Part shown: in pieces, positions 1 to 7,459 of the stretch
How the letters are laid out: every line of letters begins with the position of its first letter
Position numbering within the stretch: the stretch's first letter is position 1
NCBI RefSeq assembly: GCF_965198575.1
Contig: NZ_OZ240671.1
Span: forward strand, 1,674,001-1,738,000
Direction of reading: 5' to 3'
From: Lichenicola sp965198575
Lineage (GTDB): Bacteria; Pseudomonadota; Alphaproteobacteria; Acetobacterales; Acetobacteraceae
Length of the DNA: 64,000 nt
Made by a program: the position numbers and the translations under genes
Notes under the pieces: model-generated
The model's database searches: none
Told to the model about the DNA's origin: nothing
Seen by the model: the letters and a program-made list of their open reading frames with translations, nothing else

Positions 1-379
1 CGATTTCTTCATGCCGAACCAGACCGAGCTGTCGATCCTGACCGGCCTGCCGACCTCCAGCGCCCGTGAAGCCGAGGCCGCTGCCCGGGTGCTGCTCGAT
101 CGCGGCATCGGCACGATCGTGGTGACGCTCGGCGCAGACGGCGCGCTGCTGGTGACCGCCGACGAGGTCAGCCTGATCCCGCCGGTGAAGGTGGTGGCGC
201 GCGACACCAGCGGCGCCGGCGACGCCTTCATCGGCGCGTTCGCCGCGCACTACGTGCAGGACAACGACCTGCACGCGGCGCTGCGCCAGGCGACGCGCTA
301 TGCCGCAGACTCGGTCACCCGGCCCGGCACGCAGAAGGCCTTCGCGACCGCCGAGGAGTTCAGCCGGTTGGCACTCTAG
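1..379 (+). CDS. rbsK: Ribokinase (PfkB family), C-terminal part
   Basis: C-terminal portion of a PfkB-family carbohydrate kinase, probably ribokinase, which makes ribose 5-phosphate from ribose and ATP in the cytoplasm. The window opens inside the gene; the frame enters at base 2 and ends at TAG 377-379, leaving about 125 residues. The N-x-x-E metal-binding motif (NQTE) sits near the left edge. PfkB signature 2 (DTSGAGDAF, 203-229) carries the anion hole and the catalytic Asp. A Thr-x-Gly-Ala-Asp segment (VTLGADGALL) before it matches the ribokinase nucleotide-binding region. Other PfkB kinases such as fructokinase cannot be excluded without the N-terminal substrate lid. The gene runs in the same direction as the large cluster that follows but is separated from it by more than 600 bases, so it is probably not part of that operon. 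Confidence 0.85.
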   Translation, partial: DFFMPNQTELSILTGLPTSSAREAEAAARVLLDRGIGTIVVTLGADGALLVTADEVSLIPPVKVVARDTSGAGDAFIGAFAAHYVQDNDLHAALRQATRYAADSVTRPGTQKAFATAEEFSRLAL

Positions 380-1004
380 CCGGTACCGGCACGCGCAGTC
401 CGGCTGCGCAGGACCTGCCGCCCTGCGTCGGGATCGGACGGGATCGTCGGACGGTGAACGGCCATGCGCCCGCATCGGAACGCGACAGGCATATGCCTAA
501 AGACCGCTCAGTTTTTGCGGAAATAGCTCACCGCTTGATCGACCCGGTGCAGCGGGATCAAAATTCCAGCAAATAGCGCATATCCCCTCTTTACCGCTTG
601 GCAACGGATGCGCAGAGTGTTGCCTGACGATATCGAACGTCGGATTTCAAGAGGCAGTTGCGACCACCTCCACGCAACGTTCCATGAGACAGAGGCAGCT
701 CGGGTCGATGTCATTCGTTCCACCGCTTGGCTCGCAAGATCTTGGATTATCCGGTGTGGGCAACTGGATACTCTTAGACGTTTGCCTGGAACTTCCTGAT
801 TAATACGGCCAGATCGTCTGGCCATTTCCACCACGCCATAGGCGCGAGGTCGAACGTCCCGTTTACGGACTGACCCGATGCTTTGCCCGCCATTCGGACT
901 ATCGGATGGGGTGGTCCGACGAAGCAAATCCAATCCGAACCCGGAATGCCGCACACCGCACTGGTCTGCGGCAGTCAAGGGAACACGCTTCGAGGATCCG
1001 ATCG
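380..1004. other. Intergenic stretch without a convincing gene
   Basis: 625 bases between the ribokinase stop and the first repeat/Hint gene. The part around 500-780 is clearly richer in A and T than its surroundings. Short frames exist on both strands (for example 508-978 minus and 608-799 plus), but their proteins are Arg/Ser-rich, match no family I recognise, and lack a good ribosome binding site. The stretch presumably holds the promoter of the 17.6 kb cluster downstream. It could also be an eroded coding remnant; I could not identify one. Confidence 0.5.
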
Positions 1005-4000
1005 ATGACGAACCAGTTTGTCAGTTCCGGTACGAGTGTTTCCGGCGTCGTGGTGGCTCCCGGTGACACGCTCGACGTCCTGTACGGGGGGCTGACGCTG
1101 AATGCACTCGTCTCGTCGGGCGGCAGCGACATCATCGCCGGGGACGGCCTCGACACGACGCTGCTCGCCTTCGCGACCGAGGTGGTATCGGCCGGCGGTA
1201 CTGCGATCGCGACCTCGGTCGGAGCACTGGCCGCGCAATTCGTTTATTCGGACGGTACCGCCATCGACACGATCGTCGCGTCGGGCGGCGAGGCGTTCGT
1301 GCTGTCCGGCGGATTGGCGTACGAAGCCGAGGTGCGGGCGGGCGGCTACCTGTCCATTTCCGCCGGCGGCACGGCGAGCGCCTCCGTACTGTCCGCCGGC
1401 GGTACGCAGCTCGTGATGTCGGGCGGAATGGCGCAGGACACCTTTGTTTCCGGCGGCTTCGACACGATCTCTGCCGGCGGCGTGGCATCCGCATCCATGA
1501 TCGACAGCGGCGGCATCGAGACCGTCCTGAGCGGCGGCGACAGCATCGCGGCAGGCATCGGCAGCGGCGGCTACCTGGTCGTCTCGGCCGGCGGCGAGGC
1601 CAGCGGCGGCACGGTCTCGAGCGGCGGCTACATCCGCGTCTCGGCCGGCGGCATAACGCGAAACGACGTGATCTCGTCGGGCGGAACCGAGATCGTGCTG
1701 TCGGGCGGCGTCGCCTCCGGCACCACGATCGGCGCGTTCGGGATGCAGGTCCTGTCCGCCGGCGGCACCTCCATCGCAACGGTCGTCGATTCGGGCGGAT
1801 ACGAGATCGTTTCGGCTGGCGGGACCGCGAGCGGCACGACGATCGGCTACGGCGGCGAGGCCTACGTGCTCTCGAACGGGCTTGCCCAGGGGGCGATCGT
1901 CTCGTCCGGTGGTTACCTCGCCGTATCGTCCGGCGGCGCCGCTCTCGGCACCACGGTCGAGAACGGCGGCACCGAGGCGCTGGGAAACGGGGCGGTCGCC
2001 AGTGGCGGCGTGATCTCGGGCGGCGGCGTGGAGACCGCGTCGTTCGGCGCGGAAACGATCGGCGACACGGTCGAGTCCGGCGGCTATCTCGTCCTGTCGG
2101 CCGGTGGCGTCGCTGACGACACCCAGGTCGGATCGGGCGGCTTCCTGCTGATCTCTTCCGGTGCCGCGGCCAGCGGCGCCGTGGTCTCGTCCGGCGGCCT
2201 GGAGGTGGTGTCCGCAGGCGGCCTGGCACTGGCGACGATGTTGCTGTCCGGGGGAGGCATCCAGCTCGACGACCTGGCCTTCGCGTCCGGCGGCCAGGCG
2301 GTGCTGGACGCCGACACCGACACCCTCGTCGTCACCGAGGGTGGCCGGAGCGTCGATGTCGCACTCCAGGGCAGCTATGACGGCCTGTATTTCCGGCTGT
2401 CCGACGCCGCCGATGGCGCGACGATCATCACCGCCGAGGGCACGCCGTGCTACGGCCGCGGGACGCTGATCCGGACAGACACCGGCGACGTACCGGTCGA
2501 GGGGTTGCGCATCGGCGACATGCTGGTCACCGCGTCGGGCGCGATGCGGCCGCTGCGCTGGATCGGACGCCGCTCCTACGATCGCGATTTCGCTGCCGGA
2601 AAGAGCGACATCCTGCCGGTGATGGTGCGCGCCGGCGCGCTCGCCGACGGTGTTCCGCGCAGGGACCTGTTCGTGTCTCCGCTGCACGCGCTGTTCCTGG
2701 ATGGCCACCTGGTTGCGGCGATGCTGCTGGTCAACGGCAGCAGCATCCGGCAGGCGGGTGCCATCGATACCGTGGAGTATTTCCACCTCGAGCTCGACGA
2801 GCACGACATCCTGCTGGCCGAGAATGCCCCCGCGGAAAGCTTCATCGACGATGGCAGCCGCGGCATGTTCCACAATGCCGGCGAATATACCGAGCTCTAC
2901 CCGCAGGCGGTGCCGCAGCCGGCACGCTACTGCGCCCCGCATCTGGAAGCCGGCGAGGCGCTGGAGGTGCTGCGCGAGCGCCTGGCCGTCCGCGCCAGGT
3001 CCGCCGCGCCGGTCGCACCGGCCGGCCGGACACCGCTGGATGGCCATCTCGACCAGGTCGATCACCAGATGATCCGCGGCTGGGCGCGCGAGCCGGATGG
3101 CGCCGTCGCCAGGCTCCGCATCCTCGATAACGGCCGCACCATCGGCATCGTCGACGCCGACCTGTTGCGGCCCGATCTTGTCGTGACGGGCATCGGCGAT
3201 GGCCGCCACGCCTTCGAGTTCGCCGTGCCGGGCGGCCTCGATCCGCGAGTGCGCCACGTGATCCAGGTGCAGCGGGTGCTGGGCGGGGCAGAGCTCGGTT
3301 CATCGCCGGTGTTTCTCGATCCGGCGGCGGACGATGCGGACGGATCGGGCCCGCACGTCCTGCCGGTGCTGGCCGACGCGGAGGTCGAGGATGGCCGCTA
3401 CGGTCACCTCGACAGGGTGGAGCGCGGCCTCATCAAGGGCTGGGCGTGGAACCGCCTCGAGCCGAACCATCCTGTTGCGGTGCAGGTCTTTGCCGATGGT
3501 CACCTGCTGGTACGGGTGGTCGCCAACGCCTATCGCCACGACCTCGCGGCAGCCGGGATCGGCAGCGGACGCCATGGTTTCGAGGTCGAGCTGCCGGCCG
3601 AGCTGTCGCCGCGCAGCCGCCACGTGCTGCACGTCCGCATCGAGAACAGCCACCGCGAGCTGCTCGGCTCACCGGTCGCGATCGAGCCGGCAACCGCGTT
3701 CGACGGGACCCTGGAAAAGGTGGTGGCCGACGCGGTCGGCAGCCTCGCCGGCGCCCCGGATCGCAATCGGGTGCTGTCGTTCCTGCTGTCCGAGGCGGAC
3801 CGCGTGCGCCAGCAGATGGCCGACGACGATGCCAGCCGAGTAGCCCGGGACCGGACGCACCGGGAGCGGCGGCTGCAGGGCCCCCACGCGGATGCATCAC
3901 AGCCGATGCGTCGTGCCTTGGTGATCGACGAGCGTACGCCATCGGCCGACCGGGATGCCGGGTCGCAGGCCCTGCTGTCGCACATGCAGGCGCTGCAGGA

Positions 4001-5054
4001 GCTCGGTTACGCGGTGAGCTTCGCCGCCACCGAGGACGTCCACACCGACGGGCCGGCAGCGCAGCGGCTCCGCGAGCAGGGCGTCACGGTCTGTGGCGCG
4101 CCCGTCTATGGCTCGGTCGAGGATCTGCTGCGCCGGCAGGCAAACTGCTTCGACGTCGTCTATCTGCACCGGATCGCGACCGCCTCTGCCTATATGGCGC
4201 TCGCCCGGCGGCACATGCCGGCAGCGCGGCTGATCTACAGCGTGGCCGACCTGCATCATGTGCGCCTGTCGCGGCAGGCCAAGGCGGAGCGGCGACCGGA
4301 GCTGCTGGGGTTGAGCCACCGGCTCAGGCTGGAGGAATGCACGGCCGCCTGGCAGGCGCATGCGGTGCTGACCCATTCGCCGGTCGAGGCCGATCTGCTG
4401 CGTCGCGCGGTCCCCGCCGCCGCCGTCTATGAGGTGCCCTGGGCGGTCGCCGTCGACGAGGAGGCGGTCGATGCAGCGGGCGGACCCGATTTCACGTCGC
4501 GTGCCGGCGTCGCCTTCATCGGCCATTACGGGCACGCGCCGAACGAGGATGCGGCCTGCTGGCTGGTGGAAACCATCATGCCGCTGGTCTGGGCCCGCGA
4601 TCCGAGCATCCCGTGCCTGCTGGCCGGCAGCGACATCACGCCGCGGATCCACGCGCTGGGCCGTCCCGGTGTGGAGATCCTCGGCCACGTTGCCGATCTG
4701 GCGCCCCTCTGGCGTCGGGTGCGGCTGTCCGCGGCACCGCTGCGCTTCGGCGCCGGCATCAAGGGCAAGGTGCTGAACAGCCTTGGCGCCGGGGTGCCCT
4801 GCCTCATGACGGCCCTGGCTGCGGAAGGGCTGACGCTGTCGGCGCCGCTGCGGGAGGCGCTGGTCGCCGATGAGGCCGAGGCGCTGGCCGACCGGATCTG
4901 CCGCCTGCATGCCGACGCCGGCCTGCATGCGACGGCACGCGCCGAAGGTCTGCGGCTGATCCGTCGGCGTCACGGGCGCGCAACCGTGCGGGACGCGCTA
5001 CAGACGGCGATCGACGGCTGCCGGCCGGCCGCCGCGGCAGCGAGTGCGGCATGA
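1005..5054 (+). CDS. Strand-loop-strand repeat / Hint / glycosyltransferase fusion protein
   Basis: A 1349-residue fusion. Residues 1 to about 455 are tandem AIDA-type repeats of about 19-20 residues around SGG turns (the strand-loop-strand motif that autotransporter heptosyltransferases modify). Residues about 482-670 form a Hint domain (Hint_2 type): it opens with Cys482 in CYGRGTLI and holds the later SPLHALF block with the conserved His. Residues about 677-775 and 799-900 are two copies of a roughly 100-residue domain with a G-W-A motif and an I-G-x-G-R-H-x-F-E core, which I cannot name. Residues from about 969 to the end resemble a GT4 (GT-B fold) glycosyltransferase, with FIGHYGHAPNEDA and a late FGAGIKGK donor-site segment. 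ATG 1005 is chosen over ATG 906 because it follows GAGGA (992-996) and starts directly with repeat-like sequence. No signal peptide is visible. It is translationally coupled to the next gene. The fusion joins a presumed acceptor protein and a glycosyltransferase in one chain. Confidence 0.85.
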   Translation: MTNQFVSSGTSVSGVVVAPGDTLDVLYGGLTLNALVSSGGSDIIAGDGLDTTLLAFATEVVSAGGTAIATSVGALAAQFVYSDGTAIDTIVASGGEAFVLSGGLAYEAEVRAGGYLSISAGGTASASVLSAGGTQLVMSGGMAQDTFVSGGFDTISAGGVASASMIDSGGIETVLSGGDSIAAGIGSGGYLVVSAGGEASGGTVSSGGYIRVSAGGITRNDVISSGGTEIVLSGGVASGTTIGAFGMQVLSAGGTSIATVVDSGGYEIVSAGGTASGTTIGYGGEAYVLSNGLAQGAIVSSGGYLAVSSGGAALGTTVENGGTEALGNGAVASGGVISGGGVETASFGAETIGDTVESGGYLVLSAGGVADDTQVGSGGFLLISSGAAASGAVVSSGGLEVVSAGGLALATMLLSGGGIQLDDLAFASGGQAVLDADTDTLVVTEGGRSVDVALQGSYDGLYFRLSDAADGATIITAEGTPCYGRGTLIRTDTGDVPVEGLRIGDMLVTASGAMRPLRWIGRRSYDRDFAAGKSDILPVMVRAGALADGVPRRDLFVSPLHALFLDGHLVAAMLLVNGSSIRQAGAIDTVEYFHLELDEHDILLAENAPAESFIDDGSRGMFHNAGEYTELYPQAVPQPARYCAPHLEAGEALEVLRERLAVRARSAAPVAPAGRTPLDGHLDQVDHQMIRGWAREPDGAVARLRILDNGRTIGIVDADLLRPDLVVTGIGDGRHAFEFAVPGGLDPRVRHVIQVQRVLGGAELGSSPVFLDPAADDADGSGPHVLPVLADAEVEDGRYGHLDRVERGLIKGWAWNRLEPNHPVAVQVFADGHLLVRVVANAYRHDLAAAGIGSGRHGFEVELPAELSPRSRHVLHVRIENSHRELLGSPVAIEPATAFDGTLEKVVADAVGSLAGAPDRNRVLSFLLSEADRVRQQMADDDASRVARDRTHRERRLQGPHADASQPMRRALVIDERTPSADRDAGSQALLSHMQALQELGYAVSFAATEDVHTDGPAAQRLREQGVTVCGAPVYGSVEDLLRRQANCFDVVYLHRIATASAYMALARRHMPAARLIYSVADLHHVRLSRQAKAERRPELLGLSHRLRLEECTAAWQAHAVLTHSPVEADLLRRAVPAAAVYEVPWAVAVDEEAVDAAGGPDFTSRAGVAFIGHYGHAPNEDAACWLVETIMPLVWARDPSIPCLLAGSDITPRIHALGRPGVEILGHVADLAPLWRRVRLSAAPLRFGAGIKGKVLNSLGAGVPCLMTALAAEGLTLSAPLREALVADEAEALADRICRLHADAGLHATARAEGLRLIRRRHGRATVRDALQTAIDGCRPAAAAASAA

Positions 5055-5983
5055 ACGCAGTGACGCACGCCGCCGCCCCCGTCGCGCTGGACATGACGCG
5101 AAGGCTCGACCGGTTGCGGGACGTGGCCGAGCGGCAGCTGTTCTTTGTCGGCGGCGCGCCGCGGTCCGGCACCACCTGGCTGCAGCACCTGCTCGACGGG
5201 CATCCCGAAATCTCGTGCCGGGGCGAAGGGCTGTTCTGGCAACATCTGGCCTTGCCGCTGCAGGCGATGGTGAAGGATCGCGGCGTCGCCATCGCCGGCA
5301 AGAACGAGCAGCTGTTCGCCCATACCGGCGGGTATCCGATCCCGGGGGACGAGGATTGCGAACTCCTGCTCGGCACCGGCATCCTCGCGGCGCTGGACCG
5401 GCAGATGCGGCTGCGGCCGGACGGCGGCGCCGGCTGCCGCGCGGTGGGCGAGAAGACCCCGGAGAACGTGTTCCTGTTCCCCCGCCTCAAGCACCTGCTG
5501 CCCGATGCGCGGCTGATCGCGATCGCACGCGATCCGCGCGATGTGCTGGCCTCGGCCTGGCACGCCTTCATCCAGCGCGTGCACCCGGACCAGGACATGT
5601 CGGCGCGCAAGCCGGAATTCGTGCGCATGTCGCTCGATGCGATGGATGACGGCGCGCGCTCGATGTTTCGCATTGCGGCCGCCGACCCGAGATCGTGTTT
5701 GCTGCTCACCTACGAGGGCCTGCTGCGTGATACGGCAGGGCTGCTGGCCGGCGCGTTCCGGTTTCTCGGCGTTTCGGACGATCCCGAGATCACCGCGCAA
5801 TGCGTCGAGCGATCCTCCTTCGAGCGGCTGAGCGGCGGGCGGGCGCGCGGCGTCGAGCGATCCGACGCCTTCATGCGCCGGGGAACCACCGGCGGCTGGC
5901 GGGATACCCTCGACGAGGACATGAACGCGGTGATCCTCGCGCGGCTCGGCTGGATGTTTCCACGTTTCGGCTGGGAGCCCTGA
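5051..5983 (+). CDS. Sulfotransferase family protein
   Basis: A 310-residue cytoplasmic enzyme of the PAPS-dependent sulfotransferase family, expected to move a sulfuryl group from 3'-phosphoadenosine 5'-phosphosulfate to a hydroxyl of a glycan or protein. The 5'-phosphosulfate-binding loop is GAPRSGTTW (residues 35-43), and the 3'-phosphate-binding segment is ARDPRDVLAS (about 159-168). Both are intact and correctly spaced, and the length is normal. The start ATG overlaps the stop of the preceding gene by four bases (ATGA), so the two are translationally coupled. Its place between a Hint/glycosyltransferase fusion and a heptosyltransferase suggests that it decorates the same glycoproteins. 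The acceptor cannot be read from sequence. A tyrosylprotein-type or glycan-type acceptor is equally possible. Confidence 0.88.
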   Translation: MNAVTHAAAPVALDMTRRLDRLRDVAERQLFFVGGAPRSGTTWLQHLLDGHPEISCRGEGLFWQHLALPLQAMVKDRGVAIAGKNEQLFAHTGGYPIPGDEDCELLLGTGILAALDRQMRLRPDGGAGCRAVGEKTPENVFLFPRLKHLLPDARLIAIARDPRDVLASAWHAFIQRVHPDQDMSARKPEFVRMSLDAMDDGARSMFRIAAADPRSCLLLTYEGLLRDTAGLLAGAFRFLGVSDDPEITAQCVERSSFERLSGGRARGVERSDAFMRRGTTGGWRDTLDEDMNAVILARLGWMFPRFGWEP

Positions 5984-5986
5984 TCG

Positions 5987-7459
5987 ATGGCCTGGATTCC
6001 TGGCGCACCCGCGGACATGTCCACCGGCTCCTGGTCACCGGCTGACGGCGGCGGGCCGATCGCCCCGGATCATGAAGATGCCGGCTCGCGAGAGGCCAAG
6101 CTGGACGAGGCGGGGCTGGGCGAGGCGGGCTTGCGGGAGGCGGGGGCGGTCGTTCCAGTGACCGCGATCATGCCGCCGCCGCCGGCCGAGCCTGCTTCCG
6201 GCGACGCGCCCGGGGCGGCGCAGAAGAAGCCGGCCTTCCCTGCCCCGGCTTCCGTGCCGACGCAGACCGGCGCCGAGGGCATCCGCTTCGACTTCAATGC
6301 CGGCGCCCGTGTGCAGCTTCCCACCGGGCGGCGCTGGCGAGTGCGGCTGCGCGACCTCGATACCGGAAACATCCTGTTCCAGAACGAGAACAGCGGCGCG
6401 ATGGTCCTGTCGGCCAAGCGCTACTACGTGCGGATCGGCATCGAGGCGTGGGACCTGGGCCAGCCCGAAGGCTCGCCTCCGGTACTGGCGCACGAGTACG
6501 ACGCTGCCGGAAAACCCGTGCTGATCCAGTTTCCGGTCGGCACGCTCGGCGACACCATCGGCTGGTTTCCATACGCCGCCCGCTTCGCCGCCGAGCGACG
6601 CGCGCGGGTGGTGTGTGCGATGTCGGCGCTGATCATCCCGCTGTTCCGCGACGCCTACCCGGAGATCGAGTTCGTCAGCCACGAGGACGTCGTTGCGCGC
6701 AAGTTGGCAGAGCAGGCCTACGCCACCTACTCGCTCGGCCTGTTCTTCGACGACAAGGAAAGTATTCACCAGCCGACCGATTTTCGCCTGGTCGGGCTGC
6801 ACCGCACCGCCGGCTACATCCTGGGCGTCGATCCCGCCGAGGAGATCCCGCGCATCGTGACCGCACCCGGCGGCCGTCCGATCGAGGAGCCGTATGTGTG
6901 CATCGCGGCGCAGAGCTCGTCGCAATGCAAATACTGGAACAACCCGAACGGCTGGCGCGAGGTGATCGCGCACCTGAAGCAGGCCGGATACCGGGTGATC
7001 TGCATCGACCAGAAAGCGGTGCACGGCACCGGCATCGTCTGGAACCACATCCCGCATGGCGCCGAGGACCAGACCGGCGACCGGCCGCTGGCGGAACGCG
7101 CGCGCTGGCTGCAGCACGCGGCGTTGTTCGTGGGATTGTCGAGCGGGCTGTCCTGGCTGGCCTGGGCGGCGCGAACGCCGGTCGTGCTGATCAGCGGCTT
7201 CACCCATCCGACCAACGAGTTCGCGACCCCGTTCCGGGTCATCAACTGGCATGGCTGCAACTCGTGCTGGAACGATCCGCGCGAGCGTTTCGACCACCAC
7301 GATTTCCTGTGGTGCCCAAGGCACGCCAACACGCCGCGGCAATTCGAATGCACGCGGCTGATCACCGGACAGCAGGTGATCAGGGCGATCGACGCAGCCG
7401 CTTCCGAACGATCCGCCGGTCCAGGGCCGGTTCCAGAACCCTCCAGGAGCTCATCATGA
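5987..7459 (+). CDS. Autotransporter strand-loop-strand O-heptosyltransferase (TibC/Aah-like)
   Basis: A 490-residue member of the bacterial autotransporter heptosyltransferase family (Aah, TibC), which transfers heptose from an ADP-heptose to serines in strand-loop-strand repeats of AIDA-I/TibA-type proteins in the cytoplasm before export. Residues 1-90 are Ala/Pro/Glu-rich and poorly conserved. The core starts near IRFDFNAGARV (about 95) with the family's N-terminal beta barrel, followed by a GT-B fold (FPVGTLGDTIGWFPYA, then GLSSGLSWLAWA in the donor half). Four cysteines, C424, C427, C443 and C455 (C-x2-C-x15-C-x11-C), match the iron-finger of TibC. GGGAG lies 9 bases before ATG. It sits 3 bases after the sulfotransferase and overlaps the next gene by 4. 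Three repeat proteins in the same cluster are its obvious substrates; that link is inferred from context. Confidence 0.92.
   Translation: MAWIPGAPADMSTGSWSPADGGGPIAPDHEDAGSREAKLDEAGLGEAGLREAGAVVPVTAIMPPPPAEPASGDAPGAAQKKPAFPAPASVPTQTGAEGIRFDFNAGARVQLPTGRRWRVRLRDLDTGNILFQNENSGAMVLSAKRYYVRIGIEAWDLGQPEGSPPVLAHEYDAAGKPVLIQFPVGTLGDTIGWFPYAARFAAERRARVVCAMSALIIPLFRDAYPEIEFVSHEDVVARKLAEQAYATYSLGLFFDDKESIHQPTDFRLVGLHRTAGYILGVDPAEEIPRIVTAPGGRPIEEPYVCIAAQSSSQCKYWNNPNGWREVIAHLKQAGYRVICIDQKAVHGTGIVWNHIPHGAEDQTGDRPLAERARWLQHAALFVGLSSGLSWLAWAARTPVVLISGFTHPTNEFATPFRVINWHGCNSCWNDPRERFDHHDFLWCPRHANTPRQFECTRLITGQQVIRAIDAAASERSAGPGPVPEPSRSSS

Noticed and set aside
508..978. Minus-strand frame as a transposase remnant
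   Set aside because: No DDE motif, inverted repeats or family resemblance could be identified.
906..1004. Upstream ATG 906 as start of the first repeat/Hint gene
   Set aside because: The extra 33 residues are Arg/Ser-rich with no repeat character, while ATG 1005 has GAGGA at the right distance and begins directly with strand-loop-strand-like sequence.
975..3257. Long open frames on the minus strand inside the repeat genes (also 11131-13974 and 15785-18115)
   Set aside because: They mirror SGG-rich repeats in high-GC DNA; their proteins are Arg/Asp/Ala-rich without domains or ribosome sites.
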